This document shows positions 28,351 through 38,275 of a stretch of 64,000 bases of DNA, one piece after another. This DNA is from Pseudidiomarina planktonica (GTDB taxonomy: Bacteria > Pseudomonadota > Gammaproteobacteria > Enterobacterales > Alteromonadaceae): positions 1 to 64,000 of the forward strand of contig NZ_FXWH01000004.1 of assembly GCF_900177775.1 (NCBI RefSeq), read 5' to 3'. Position 1 is the stretch's first letter. Every line of letters starts with the position of its first letter. A program made the position numbers and the translations under genes. Below the pieces are notes generated by a model. It was not told the origin of the DNA. It worked only from the letters and a program-made list of their open reading frames with translations, and did not search any database.

Positions 28351-29769
28351 TTAGTAATCATCATCACTGGCACGAACGAAGTTGTCAAAACGCGACAACT
28401 GACCATGGAACTTTAATTCCAGCGAGCCAATAGGCCCGTTCCGCTGCTTACCAATAATAACTTCTGCCAAACCTTTCTGACTAGAATCCGGGTGATACAC
28501 TTCATCACGGTAAATAAACATGATGACGTCGGCATCCTGCTCAATTGAACCTGACTCACGTAAATCCGAGTTGATTGGTTTTTTGTCAGCACGCTGTTCC
28601 AGTGAACGGTTTAGCTGCGACAAAGCAACTACCGGCACTTTTAGTTCTTTCGCCAGAGATTTCAATGACCGTGAAATTTCAGCAATTTCCAGCGTTCGGT
28701 TTTCACTCATACCCGGCACTGTCATAAGCTGCAAATAATCCACCATGATCATGGACAAACCACCAAACTCACGCGCTACCCGCCGCGCCCGTGAACGCAC
28801 TTCGGTAGGTGTAAGGCCGGAAGAGTCATCAATAAACATATTGCCTTTCTCGTCCAGCATATTCATAACCGAGGCTATGCGAGCCCAGTCGTCATCGGCA
28901 AGTCGCCCGGTACGTATTTTGGTTTGATCCACCCGGCTTAGTGAGGCCAGCATACGCATCATCAGCTGTTCAGCAGGCATCTCCAAACTAAATACTAATA
29001 CTGGCTTATCTTCATTCAGTGCCACATGCTCAGCCAGGTTCATGGCAAAGGTGGTTTTACCCATAGACGGCCGTGCCGCTACAATAATCAAGTCGGACGG
29101 CTGTAAACCCGCCGTCATGCGATCCAAGTCGTGGAAGCCGCTGGACACACCGGTAACGCCGTTGTGGTTCTTGATTTTGCTCATTTCTTCAATACGAGCA
29201 ATGGTCTTTTCCAACACCGACCCAATACGCTGTGGCCCTTCACTACCGGTAATACGCTTTTCGGCAATTTTAAAAACTTTGCTCTCGGCAATATCGAGCA
29301 ACTCGGCGCTACTACGATTTTGGGTGTCGAACCCTGACTCGGAGATTTCGTTTGCTACCGAGATCATTTCGCGAACCACCGCGCGTTCCCGCACAATTTG
29401 CGCATAAGCATTGATATTGGCGGCACTAGGCGTGTTCTTCGCAATTTCGCCAATGTAGGCAAAGCCACCCACATCATTAAGCTCGCCAGTAGCCTCTAAG
29501 GCTTCAGATACGGTGACTAAATCGATAGGTTGTGATCGCTCCGCAAGATATTGCATAGCAGCAAATATCTTTCGATGCGCGCGATGATAGAAGTCATCCT
29601 CAATAACCTTGCCGGCAACGTTATCCCAGGCATCGTTATCCAGCATTAAGCCGCCCAGCACGGACTGCTCTGCTTCTATCGAGTGCGGAGGGGTTTTAAT
29701 TGCATCCAGTTTTGCGTCGGAGCTGAACGAATTGTCTTTACGGTTACCTTTGGTTCCGTATGCGGCCAT
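28351..29769 (-). CDS. dnaB: Replicative DNA helicase DnaB
   Basis: Hexameric helicase at the replication fork, 472 residues (471 in E. coli). The N-terminal primase-interaction domain begins at about 25 (PPHSIEAEQSVLGGLMLDND). Walker A is ARPSMGKTTFAMNLAE near 235, and Walker B is SMIMVDYLQLM. The C-terminal motif includes RESGSIEQDADVIMFIYRDE. There is no intein. In many relatives dnaB follows rplI directly. Here an ECF sigma operon lies between them. Confidence 0.99.
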   Translation of the reverse strand: MAAYGTKGNRKDNSFSSDAKLDAIKTPPHSIEAEQSVLGGLMLDNDAWDNVAGKVIEDDFYHRAHRKIFAAMQYLAERSQPIDLVTVSEALEATGELNDVGGFAYIGEIAKNTPSAANINAYAQIVRERAVVREMISVANEISESGFDTQNRSSAELLDIAESKVFKIAEKRITGSEGPQRIGSVLEKTIARIEEMSKIKNHNGVTGVSSGFHDLDRMTAGLQPSDLIIVAARPSMGKTTFAMNLAEHVALNEDKPVLVFSLEMPAEQLMMRMLASLSRVDQTKIRTGRLADDDWARIASVMNMLDEKGNMFIDDSSGLTPTEVRSRARRVAREFGGLSMIMVDYLQLMTVPGMSENRTLEIAEISRSLKSLAKELKVPVVALSQLNRSLEQRADKKPINSDLRESGSIEQDADVIMFIYRDEVYHPDSSQKGLAEVIIGKQRNGPIGSLELKFHGQLSRFDNFVRASDDDY

Positions 29770-29836
29770 GCCTGTCTCAATTTTTCTGCGTAATATACCA
29801 ATCAGGAACTATACAAAATGCGGGAGAAAGAGGGAA

Positions 29837-29862
29837 GCGGATCTAGAGCAGATCCGCTTTTT
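29837..29862. terminator. Hairpin between the VSGD-repeat gene and dnaB
   Basis: Perfect 8-bp stem GCGGATCT / AGATCCGC with a 5-base loop. Five T follow on the plus strand, but on the minus strand, where both flanking genes lie, only a broken pyrimidine run follows. Termination of the sigma-factor operon before dnaB is possible but weakly supported. Confidence 0.4.
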
Positions 29863-29898
29863 AAATAGCTTTACAATGACTTTTGTTTAGGTGTTGGC

Positions 29899-30858
29899 TT
29901 AGTTTTTACGCACTTCAATGTCGCCACTCACAGTGTTCATCTTCACTGTGCTGCTGCCTTCACCAACCCGAAAATCTAACGAGCGTGCAGGTCCATATTT
30001 AGCCTTTTCAGCTCGGCGGTCGGTAATGCGGTTAATAATATCACCGCCGGCATTAGCGGCCAGCTCAAACTGAGCATCCAGGTCACCCGCAAAAGTTAAC
30101 CGTAAGTCGCCACTTACACTGGTAGCCTCCAAACGGGAGTTTGGTTGCAACTGCAAGCCGACATTCGCATCACCACTGACATTCTTTAACGTCAGCGATT
30201 CGATGGTTTTTAAATCAAGCTCTATGTCACCAGATACAGTCTGTGCATTTACCGTCTTGATACTGGTAATGGCAAGTACATCACCACTTACCGACTGATA
30301 ACTTATTGCCGTACCACTGGCATCACGGTCATCAATATCACCACTGACAGTTTCTACCGCAATATCACCGGCTAACTGACGTGATGTCACATCACCACTT
30401 ACGGTATTTAAACGAATATTTCCCTGTAGGTTACGTGCCGTTAAATCGCCGCTAACTGAGGTTACCTGAGTACCACCATGTATATTAGTGATTTCAACAT
30501 CGGTTGAGACTCCGGAAACACTAACGCCTACTGACTGGGGCAAGCGTACCACCAGGTTGGAACCTTCATCGCGCTCACCGCGCCAATCTACGTTCCGTGG
30601 CATTTCAACTTTAATAAATAAGGTATTGCCACGCATTTCCATGGTAAAGCCTTCGGCTTTTTCATCCAGGGTACCGGTAACTTCGGCGGTGCTTCTATCA
30701 CTTCCGATAACCTTCAGGTCACCGCGCATATTCTCGATATTAACGCTTGCGGTAGCTGGAATGTCACGTTGCTCATTCACTGCTCGCCCTTGGGCAAACA
30801 CGGTTGAGGTTACTGATGCCAGTAACAAAACCGATAAAACGCCTGTTAATAATTTCAT
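29899..30858 (-). CDS. Exported DUF4097-type beta-repeat protein with VSGD repeats
   Basis: 319 residues. The start at 30858 is chosen for AGGTG 5-6 bases upstream and a clean signal peptide (MKLLTGVLSVLLLASVTSTV region). The mature part repeats V-S-G-D eight times at about 20-residue steps, the pattern of a right-handed beta solenoid as in DUF4097/putative adhesin families. No catalytic motif is visible. It is last in an operon with an ECF sigma factor and a membrane protein, so it may be a regulon target or an envelope sensor part. Confidence 0.85.
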   Translation of the reverse strand: MKLLTGVLSVLLLASVTSTVFAQGRAVNEQRDIPATASVNIENMRGDLKVIGSDRSTAEVTGTLDEKAEGFTMEMRGNTLFIKVEMPRNVDWRGERDEGSNLVVRLPQSVGVSVSGVSTDVEITNIHGGTQVTSVSGDLTARNLQGNIRLNTVSGDVTSRQLAGDIAVETVSGDIDDRDASGTAISYQSVSGDVLAITSIKTVNAQTVSGDIELDLKTIESLTLKNVSGDANVGLQLQPNSRLEATSVSGDLRLTFAGDLDAQFELAANAGGDIINRITDRRAEKAKYGPARSLDFRVGEGSSTVKMNTVSGDIEVRKN

Positions 30859-30873
30859 TTTACACCTCATAAC

Positions 30874-31386
30874 TTACAGTTGTTGCCAACGAGTTTCAGA
30901 TTTCAATTCGGACTGGAGTAACATGAGTTCTTGTTCATGCACCCAGCGTAACATTTCTAGTAAGGCCTGGTTTTGCGGGTCTTCCTGCAGCGCTTTGCTT
31001 AGCGCATCACCCGCATCACGTAATTTCGTAAGCTCAGCTTCAGCCGTAGCAGAGGGCTCATAGCTGCTTTGTTGATAACTCACCAACAATTGCTCACGCT
31101 GCTGCTGTTGATGCGTATTCAGTACGTCTACCAATTGTGCCGTGGCGGGTACCTCGGTATTCACCGGCGACCAGATATTCGTAGTAATCATAGTTACGGC
31201 TAACACCACACCCGCCGCAATTGCCCAGGCCCCGGGTTGTCGGTGCACTGGTACTTGCTTGCTATCCGCTTTGCGTTGCTCGGCATGCGCTATGGCCGCT
31301 TCCACTCCACGCCATAAGTCGCGTCGTGGGGTTAGCTCGCTATTATGCTCGGCAATTAAATCATCAAGCTGTTGTTGGTTACTCAT
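30874..31386 (-). CDS. Predicted membrane-anchored anti-sigma factor
   Basis: 170 residues. A charged cytoplasmic N-terminus with PRRDLWRGVEAAI, one membrane segment (about 52-70, AWAIAAGVVLAVTMITTNIW) and a periplasmic helical, Gln-rich C-terminus. There is no HxxxCxxC zinc motif, so it is not a ZAS-type anti-sigma. The role is inferred from its 8-base overlap with the sigma gene and its topology. Confidence 0.75.
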   Translation of the reverse strand: MSNQQQLDDLIAEHNSELTPRRDLWRGVEAAIAHAEQRKADSKQVPVHRQPGAWAIAAGVVLAVTMITTNIWSPVNTEVPATAQLVDVLNTHQQQQREQLLVSYQQSSYEPSATAEAELTKLRDAGDALSKALQEDPQNQALLEMLRWVHEQELMLLQSELKSETRWQQL

Positions 31387-31939
31387 TGCTTAACCACTCC
31401 TCTAACAAACCTCTGGCGCGATGAAACTGTGCTTTACTGGTGCCTACCGCAATATTTAGCTGTTCGGCAATTTCATCGTGACGCAATCCTTCCAGTGCAT
31501 GCAGCACAAACACCCAGCGCGTTTTTTCCGGTAACCTTTGAATATGTTTATCCAACTCACCAAGATCAGCCGGCGCGTCAACGCTTTGCTCAGGTACAGT
31601 TTCGTCAGCGAACTGCAGTCGAACCCGCCGAAACCAGCGCTGCTGCTTACGCAATTCACCAATCGCAACCCGCGTGGCTACCGTGTGCAGCCAGGTACTA
31701 AACTTACTCTCCCCGCGAAAGCTCTGCAGTTTATGCCACACCTGCACAAACACCTCCTGCGCTAAATCTTCGGCATAGCTGGTGTCGTTACAAAGCCGGT
31801 AAACCAAGCCAAAGACACGTTTTTGGTGGCGTTGAAACAGTTGCTGAAAAGCCTGCATGTCGCCTGCTTTCGCCCGCTCAACCAACGGACTATCGTCGTC
31901 TAGAAAGCGCTCGTGAGCAGCTATAACCTGTGCAACCAC
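31379..31939 (-). CDS. ECF-family RNA polymerase sigma factor
   Basis: 186 residues with only regions 2 and 4. Region 2 at about 22-85 includes FQQLFQRHQKRVFGLVYRLC and AEDLAQEVFVQVW. Region 4 at about 140-182 includes LEGLRHDEIAEQLNIAVGTS. The start is GTG with AAGGGG before it. It heads a three-gene operon with the membrane protein and the VSGD-repeat protein. Possible autoregulation from GGTAAACC/CATACT upstream is only a guess. Confidence 0.92.
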   Translation of the reverse strand: MVAQVIAAHERFLDDDSPLVERAKAGDMQAFQQLFQRHQKRVFGLVYRLCNDTSYAEDLAQEVFVQVWHKLQSFRGESKFSTWLHTVATRVAIGELRKQQRWFRRVRLQFADETVPEQSVDAPADLGELDKHIQRLPEKTRWVFVLHALEGLRHDEIAEQLNIAVGTSKAQFHRARGLLEEWLSNE

Positions 31940-32027
31940 AGAAGCCCCTTGTAATCTTAACTAGTGATGTTGTGCTTAGTATGAAGGAAGATGATCAGGA
32001 AAGGTTTACCGGGAGTGAAAATTAAAC

Positions 32028-32060
32028 AAAAAAAACCACGCCAATAAGCGTGGTTTTTTT
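32028..32060 (-). terminator. Terminator after rplI
   Basis: Stem CCACGC / GCGTGG with a 6-base loop, flanked by eight A and seven T, so it is an intrinsic terminator in both directions. Both neighbours are on the minus strand, so it ends the rpsF-priB-rpsR-rplI operon before the sigma-factor genes. Confidence 0.92.
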
Positions 32061-32089
32061 ATTTCTAACCAAGTTTAGTTACGAATAAC

Positions 32090-32542
32090 TTACTCAGCAG
32101 GTACAACTTTCAAAGTAACAGTTGCGAATACATCGGCATGCAAATGCAATTCGATTTCGTATTCACCAACGTCACGCAAAGTACCGTTAGGTAACAATAC
32201 TTCACTCTTTTGCACTTTAACGCCAGCTGCAGTCACTGCATCAGCGATATCGCGAGTACCGATAGAACCGAAGAGTTTACCTTCGTCACCAGCTTTAGAA
32301 GAAATCACAACTGGTTCCAGTGCATTCACTGTTTCAGCGCGTTTTTCTGCAGCAGCTAAATCTTCAGCAATTTTTGCTTCTAATTCAGCACGACGCTCTT
32401 CAAATACTTTTACGTTCGCTTCGGTTGCAGGAACTGCTTTACCTTGCGGGAACAAAAAGTTACGTGCATAACCAGACTTTACTGCAACCTTGTCACCAAG
32501 GCCGCCTAAGTTGGCGATTTTATCTAGTAAAATAATTTCCAT
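32090..32542 (-). CDS. rplI: 50S ribosomal protein L9
   Basis: L9, 150 residues, with two domains joined by a long helix (about 41-75, [20 protein letters not shown]). The N-terminal [21 protein letters not shown] binds 23S rRNA. It is last in the S6 operon and is followed by a terminator. Confidence 0.98.
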   Translation of the reverse strand: MEIILLDKIANLGGLGDKVAVKSGYARNFLFPQGKAVPATEANVKVFEERRAELEAKIAEDLAAAEKRAETVNALEPVVISSKAGDEGKLFGSIGTRDIADAVTAAGVKVQKSEVLLPNGTLRDVGEYEIELHLHADVFATVTLKVVPAE

Positions 32543-32585
32543 TGTTCGCTACCTCTAATCTCTGAGATCGTTCGCAAAGCTGGGC

Positions 32586-33135
<550 letters not shown>

Positions 33136-33174
33136 GGGTTGTTGTGCATACAATCAGTTGTGTTACCAACCGAC

Positions 33175-33546
33175 TTATGCAGCTTCACTATCGTCTTGTT
33201 GATCACGGCTATCGCCACGACGCTCTTCTTTCGGCTTTGTCAGCGGAGAAGGTTCAGACACAGCTTCTTTCTTACGCATGATCATGTTGCGCAGAACCGC
33301 GTCGTTGTAACGGAAAGCTGTTTCCAGTTCTTCTACAACTTCAGCTGAAGCTTCAATGTTCAACAGAACATAGTGTGCTTTATGCAACTTATTGATTGGG
33401 TAAGCCAGTTGACGACGACCCCAGTCTTCCAGACGGTGAATCGTGCCACCACCTTGCGTGATCGTTTCGCTATAACGCTCGATCATGCCAGGTACTTGCT
33501 CGCTTTGGTCCGGATGGACCATAAATACGATTTCATAATGACGCAT
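33175..33546 (-). CDS. rpsF: 30S ribosomal protein S6
   Basis: S6, 123 residues, a platform protein that binds S18. [20 protein letters not shown] is diagnostic. The C-terminal ~25 residues are charged ([17 protein letters not shown]), where RimK adds glutamates in E. coli, although this tail does not end in Glu-Glu. AAGGAG precedes the start. Confidence 0.98.
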   Translation of the reverse strand: MRHYEIVFMVHPDQSEQVPGMIERYSETITQGGGTIHRLEDWGRRQLAYPINKLHKAHYVLLNIEASAEVVEELETAFRYNDAVLRNMIMRKKEAVSEPSPLTKPKEERRGDSRDQQDDSEAA

Positions 33547-33658
33547 TACTGCTCCTTATGGTTCATAGCCTTTGTACGGATCAGTCGCACCGCCGAAAAG
33601 CAAGGAACGCTCTTTTTTAAAAAAATGAAAATACTATAAGACTGATTTAAGCCGCGGG

Positions 33659-33687
33659 ATTTTAGCGTATACCAGGGCAAACTACAA
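33659..33687 (-). promoter_or_regulatory. Proposed rpsF-operon promoter
   Basis: On the minus strand: -35 TTGTAG (33682-33687), 17-base spacer and -10 TAAAAT (33659-33664), followed by the G+C-rich CCCGCGGC. The discriminator matches the other ribosomal promoters here. It leaves a leader of about 105 bases before rpsF. Confidence 0.5.
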
Positions 33688-33697
33688 GCAAGGCCTG

Positions 33698-34135
33698 CTA
33701 TTCGTTTACAGAGGTTATTTCTGACAGGGTCATATCTACCACTTGCGCCGACAAATTAGGCGCGGCATTTTCAGCTCCATCGACAACAAAGCGGGCTACC
33801 CTGGGTTGGTCGTCACGCGTTTGAATCGGAGCTGTTAGTTCGGCTTGAATAACAATCCGTTGCTGTTGGTTAATACTAAGAAACAAACGCCAGCTCGACG
33901 GACTTGCCTGAGGTACTAATACCAGTTCGTGACGAGCCGCCAGCCTGGAGCTAATGTCTTCGGCCAAGGTCGTTAAACTGGCATTATTCTCAGTACCAGT
34001 GACACTCAAATACAGCTGCGGTTTTTGTTGTCGCTGGCTGTCATCAAGCATACCACTGGGCAACCAACCAAACAGAAACACTAGCCCAACCAGAGCTACC
34101 AGCCCCAGCGGTTGCCAACGATTTAGCTTAGGCAC
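33698..34135 (-). CDS. Small membrane-anchored protein, function unknown
   Basis: About 145 residues. An N-terminal hydrophobic anchor ([18 protein letters not shown], about 10-28) precedes a soluble, probably periplasmic part with no recognisable motif (alternating hydrophobic residues, [20 protein letters not shown]). The frame opens with non-ATG codons (TTG 34141, GTG 34135) inside the end of rlmB, so it is probably translated by coupling to rlmB. It follows rnr and rlmB in one operon. Confidence 0.7.
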   Translation of the reverse strand: MPKLNRWQPLGLVALVGLVFLFGWLPSGMLDDSQRQQKPQLYLSVTGTENNASLTTLAEDISSRLAARHELVLVPQASPSSWRLFLSINQQQRIVIQAELTAPIQTRDDQPRVARFVVDGAENAAPNLSAQVVDMTLSEITSVNE

Positions 34136-34880
34136 GGGCAAACTGCCGTTGGCGCACTACTTCGTACAAGCACACACCAGTGGCAACCGAAACATTTAAA
34201 CTACTGACGCTGCCGGCTAACGGAATAGAAACTAGTTGGTCACAGGTTTCGCGGGTTAATCGGCGCATACCGTCGCCTTCCGCACCCATCACAATAGCCA
34301 GCGGACCTTTGAAATCTACTTCGTACAGGTTGTGCGTTGCTTCACCAGCGGTGCCAACTAACCACACTTGCTCGTCCTGTAACTGTCGTAACGCCCGGGC
34401 AAGATTAGTTACCTGTACCAGTGGCACGGTTTCAGCAGCACCAGATGCTACTTTGCGCACAGTTGGATTCATGGTGGCGGATTTGTCTTTCGGCACAATA
34501 ACCGCAGTAACACCAGCAGCATCAGCGCTACGCAGGCAAGCGCCCAGGTTATGCGGGTCGGTAACGCCGTCCAGCACTAAAAACAGCGCGCGATCGCCCT
34601 GCTTTTGGCATAACTCGGTTAAATCGTTTTCCGTTAGCGCCGGAGCCGCCAAAGCCGTAACGACCACGCCTTGGTGATTGCCGCTTTCAGCACGTTTATC
34701 CAAACTCGCCTTCGGCACGAACTGCGGGCGTACCCCCATTTTCTGGGCGGAACTAATCAGCTTTTGCAACGCCGGGTCTTGTCGCTCTTTGGTTGCAAAG
34801 AGTTCCACCAAACGTTCCGGGTGCTGTTCAATCAGGGCTCGCACCGAGTGCAAGCCAAACACTGTTATTTTTTTACTCAT
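34128..34880 (-). CDS. rlmB: 23S rRNA (guanosine-2'-O-)-methyltransferase RlmB
   Basis: SPOUT (SpoU) methyltransferase that modifies G2251 in the peptidyl transferase loop, 250 residues. The N-terminal substrate-binding domain begins [17 protein letters not shown]. The knot motifs are [30 protein letters not shown] and [17 protein letters not shown]. It overlaps rnr by four bases (ATGA), the common gammaproteobacterial rnr-rlmB pair. Confidence 0.97.
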   Translation of the reverse strand: MSKKITVFGLHSVRALIEQHPERLVELFATKERQDPALQKLISSAQKMGVRPQFVPKASLDKRAESGNHQGVVVTALAAPALTENDLTELCQKQGDRALFLVLDGVTDPHNLGACLRSADAAGVTAVIVPKDKSATMNPTVRKVASGAAETVPLVQVTNLARALRQLQDEQVWLVGTAGEATHNLYEVDFKGPLAIVMGAEGDGMRRLTRETCDQLVSIPLAGSVSSLNVSVATGVCLYEVVRQRQFARA

Positions 34881-37255
34881 TCTTTGGTCTTTTTCGCTGG
34901 TTTTTTACTTGGTTTCTTGCCTGATTTAGGGCCGGAACCTTTATTCCCACCACCCTTATTATTGCGACTGCGGCTGCGACCACGGCCGCCTTTCTTACCT
35001 TTTTTCTCGCGTTCTGCACGAGCTTCGGCTTGTTCTTCTGGTGACTGCAATCGCGTTTCACCAGTTGGGCTTACCGATGAAATCAATTCCAAATCAATTT
35101 TCCGGTCGTCCAGATTTACTGAGCGTACTTTTACCTGCACTTTATCGCCAAGGCGATACACCTGACGTGAGTTTTCGCCAATCAACAGGTGACGCTTATC
35201 GTCAAAATGGTAGTAATCGTTATCCAGATTGGTGATATGCACCAGACCATCAATTTGCATGTCGTCCAGGCGAATAAACAAACCAAAGCTGGTTACTGAG
35301 GCAATAACACCGCCAAACTCTGCACCAACATGATCCTGCATATATTCGCACTTCAACCACTCATCGACCTGACGCGTAGCGTCATCAGCACGGCGTTCGG
35401 TCATGGAACAGTGCACACCCAGACTCTCAAGTTGGTCATCCGGGTACATCCAGCTACCATTTAAGCCAGCCGAAGGACCGTTTTGCTTTTTCAGTAGTGC
35501 TTTAATAGCACGATGCAAAATCAAATCAGGGTAACGTCGAATTGGCGACGTAAAGTGGGAGTAAGAATCCAATGCCAGACCAAAATGCCCCACGTTATCC
35601 GGACTATAAACCGCTTGCTGCATGGAACGCAGCAGCATAGTTTGAATCAGCTCGTGATCCGGACGCTCAGCAACGTCTGCCAATACTTTGGCATAGTCTT
35701 TCGGCGTTGGCTCATCGCCACCGCTCATAGTTAAACCAAGTTCGCCTAAGAAGGCGCGGAAATTAGTGAGCTTTTCTTCTTTCGGAGTTTCGTGAATACG
35801 GAACAGCGCGCCAGCTTCTTCATTCTTTTCAATGAACAGAGCCGTGGCCACGTTGGCCATGATCATGCACTCTTCAATAATGGTGTGAGCCACATTGCGA
35901 TGCACCGGCTCAATACGTTCAATTTTACGCTGCGCATTGAAGATAAAACGAGTTTCCAGCGTTTCAAATTCAATGGCCGAGCGGCGTTGACGGGCAGCTT
36001 TCAGCACCTTAAACAACTCATGCAGGCGCTCTACCGAACCCACTACATGGTCATACTCGCGGCGCAGCTCAGCATTGCCCTCTAGCATAGAGGCCACTTT
36101 CGAGTAGGTTAAGCGTGCATGCGATTTCATCACAGCGGGATAAAAGGTTGATGCCTTCAACTTACCACGGCTATCAATGCGCATTTCCGCAACCATACAC
36201 AAGCGGTCAACGTCAGGATTCAACGAACACAAACCGTTGGATAGTTTCTCCGGCAGCATCGGTACCACAAAATTCGGGAAATAAACCGAGTTACCGCGTT
36301 TCAGTGCTTCTTTATCCAGTGCCGTGTTGGTGCGTACGTAATAACTAACATCGGCAATGGCAACCCATAAGCGCCAGCCGTCGCCATCAGGCTCAACACA
36401 AACTGCATCATCAAAGTCTCGCGAATCTTCGCCATCAATGGTGATGAGCGGAAGCTCGCGTAAATCTTGTCGGTCTTCATAAGCTTCAGCAGGCACGGTA
36501 TCGCTAATCTGCTCAAGCTCTTTTAATACATCTGACGGCCATTCGGTAGGAATATCGTGTTCGCGAATCGCAACTTCTATTTCCATACCCGGTGCCATGT
36601 GGTCACCAAGAACGTCAGCAACTTCACCGATTGGGCTGGTACGGCGGCTTGGCCGACGAGTAATTTTCACCACCACGATTTGGCCGTGGCGAGCGCCATT
36701 TTTTGCGCCTTCAGGTATTAGAATATCCTGACAAATACGGCCGTCGTCAGGTACTACAATACCTAAATCATGTTCGACGAAATAACGTCCAACAATTTCA
36801 GCATCACGCGGTTCAATTACCCGCACAATTCGCCCTTCACGACGACCACGGCTGTCGGTGCCGTGCTCTTTTACCAGCACGCGGTCGCCATGCAGTACCG
36901 AGTACATTTGGTGATGCGGAATGAATACGTCGCTGCCACCTTCATCTAGCGTACAAAAACCGAAACCGTCTTTATGACCAATGATGCGCCCTTTCAGCAG
37001 TTCCATTCTATCTGGCAAGCCATAGGCATTTGCTTTGGTGTAAATAAGTTGGCCGTCGCGCTCCATCGCGCGCAGGCGCCGCTTCATGCCAATATGTTGG
37101 CGTTCATCGGTTAAATTGAATTTGTTCACCAGGTCGTCAAAGGACATTGGCTTTAATTGCTCAGTTACGGCTTCGAGCATAGCTTCGCGAGACGGAATTT
37201 CGACTTCGTACTCGGGCTGATTGTTGTCACTTTGTTTGTCTGTGGTATTTACCAT
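34877..37255 (-). CDS. rnr: Ribonuclease R
   Basis: 3'-to-5' exoribonuclease that degrades structured RNA, 792 residues. In order: an N-terminal helix-turn-helix part, two cold-shock folds, the RNB catalytic domain with [18 protein letters not shown] (acidic metal site), an S1 domain near 640-725 ([20 protein letters not shown]), and a Lys/Gly-rich tail of about 50 residues. GAGGAACT lies before the ATG. The 230 bases upstream are A+T-rich with no clear promoter. Confidence 0.97.
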   Translation of the reverse strand: MVNTTDKQSDNNQPEYEVEIPSREAMLEAVTEQLKPMSFDDLVNKFNLTDERQHIGMKRRLRAMERDGQLIYTKANAYGLPDRMELLKGRIIGHKDGFGFCTLDEGGSDVFIPHHQMYSVLHGDRVLVKEHGTDSRGRREGRIVRVIEPRDAEIVGRYFVEHDLGIVVPDDGRICQDILIPEGAKNGARHGQIVVVKITRRPSRRTSPIGEVADVLGDHMAPGMEIEVAIREHDIPTEWPSDVLKELEQISDTVPAEAYEDRQDLRELPLITIDGEDSRDFDDAVCVEPDGDGWRLWVAIADVSYYVRTNTALDKEALKRGNSVYFPNFVVPMLPEKLSNGLCSLNPDVDRLCMVAEMRIDSRGKLKASTFYPAVMKSHARLTYSKVASMLEGNAELRREYDHVVGSVERLHELFKVLKAARQRRSAIEFETLETRFIFNAQRKIERIEPVHRNVAHTIIEECMIMANVATALFIEKNEEAGALFRIHETPKEEKLTNFRAFLGELGLTMSGGDEPTPKDYAKVLADVAERPDHELIQTMLLRSMQQAVYSPDNVGHFGLALDSYSHFTSPIRRYPDLILHRAIKALLKKQNGPSAGLNGSWMYPDDQLESLGVHCSMTERRADDATRQVDEWLKCEYMQDHVGAEFGGVIASVTSFGLFIRLDDMQIDGLVHITNLDNDYYHFDDKRHLLIGENSRQVYRLGDKVQVKVRSVNLDDRKIDLELISSVSPTGETRLQSPEEQAEARAEREKKGKKGGRGRSRSRNNKGGGNKGSGPKSGKKPSKKPAKKTKE

Positions 37256-37487
37256 AGTTCCTCGAACAGCTCTGTTGTGGCGCTGTATATTTTTGGTATG
37301 AATTTTTTGAGTTTGTCATGCTGACGGTTTCTTCACGTTTTTTGGAAACCTTTGAAAACAGCAACTTGCTTCTGGGTCAGTATATACGACTCAGGTCAGA
37401 ACTCTAAATATGATTAATGAATATTAGATTAATTACCGGCAGGGAAACCAATTTAAGAAGGTTTTTATAGCTGGGGATACAAATAAA

Positions 37488-37574
37488 TGGTGCCGAAGGG
37501 GGGACTTGAACCCCCACGCTGTTACCAGCGGCGGATTTTGAATCCGCTGCGTCTACCAATTCCGCCACTTCGGC
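37488..37574 (-). tRNA. tRNA-Leu (anticodon CAA)
   Basis: An 87-base tRNA with encoded CCA. The acceptor stem GCCGAAG pairs with CTTCGGC. The anticodon stem GCGGA / TCCGC encloses TTCAAAA, giving anticodon CAA (reads UUG). It has a long class II variable arm, and the T arm contains GGTTCAAGTCC. It closely matches the E. coli leuX type. It stands alone, not in an array. Confidence 0.96.
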
Positions 37575-37600
37575 AAGTTGGGAATAGCTTAGTGCGACGC

Positions 37601-37628
37601 ATTATACGCATGGCTTAACTTCGATCAA
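37601..37628 (-). promoter_or_regulatory. Promoter of tRNA-Leu(CAA)
   Basis: On the minus strand: -35 TTGATC (37623-37628), 16-base spacer and perfect -10 TATAAT (37601-37606), followed by GCGTCGC, a G+C-rich discriminator typical of stable-RNA promoters. The start should fall about 20 bases before the tRNA. Confidence 0.82.
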
Positions 37629-37767
37629 GTAAATTATGAGTGCCGCCGGCTCAACTGCTTAAAAGCTGTTCAGCCAAGAGCTCTTTGCTGGTAAACGACC
37701 GCAGATTTTGAATCCGGGCAGGTCATGCTACACTCTTCGGCGCAGATTTTGACTTACGGAACCCCTT

Positions 37768-38274
37768 ATGAACACCACTCATGCCTTGCACGCTGGCTTT
37801 CCCAGCGCCAGCTTTCTTCGCCGCTTTGCCGCCTGGATTTACGACGTACTGGTTGCGGCCGCTATTATTATGCTGTCGTCGGCATTGGCCTTGGCTTTTG
37901 CGGCGCTGCTCACGGCCACTGGCATGCTTACCTTAGCCGAAGGTCAGGATCACGCAGGCTGGCTCAATAATTCGCCGTTCTATTCGCTCTACATACTAGT
38001 TGTACTGGGGCTGTTTTTTGGTTGGTTCTGGTGGCGCAGTGGGCAAACCATAGGCATGCGCGCCTGGCGCTTGAAAGTACAAAATCGCGACGGCTCTCGC
38101 ATGAGCGCAAAACAAGCGGCTATTCGCGTACTTACTTGTCTGTTCGGACTGGGCAATTTGTGGGTGTTAGTAGATTTTAAAAATCGACGAGCCTGGCATG
38201 ACTACGCAGCCAAAACCGAGTTGGTTACACTTTCCAAAGAAGCAAACCAACTTTATTACTGGAAAGATTTATAA
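37768..38274 (+). CDS. RDD-family membrane protein
   Basis: 168 residues. The RDD fold shows as FLRRFAAWIYDVLVAAAIIM (Arg and Asp at family positions), a second long membrane segment near 70-90, and GQTIGMRAWRLKVQNRDG. The C-terminus FKNRRAWHDYAAKTELV is also typical. The function of this family is poorly defined; some members are linked to ion transport. Upstream TGCTACACT is an extended -10. It converges on lptG with one base between the stops. Confidence 0.87.
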   Translation: MNTTHALHAGFPSASFLRRFAAWIYDVLVAAAIIMLSSALALAFAALLTATGMLTLAEGQDHAGWLNNSPFYSLYILVVLGLFFGWFWWRSGQTIGMRAWRLKVQNRDGSRMSAKQAAIRVLTCLFGLGNLWVLVDFKNRRAWHDYAAKTELVTLSKEANQLYYWKDL

Positions 38275-38275
38275 C

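Noticed and set aside
29899-30858. DNA-level tandem repeat or CRISPR suggested by the recurring VSGD codons
   Set aside because: The repetition is in the protein. The nucleotide units differ in sequence and spacing, so it is not an array.
37698-37722. Possible second tRNA near the RDD gene
   Set aside because: Only an anticodon-stem-like stretch is present; there is no acceptor, D or T arm.
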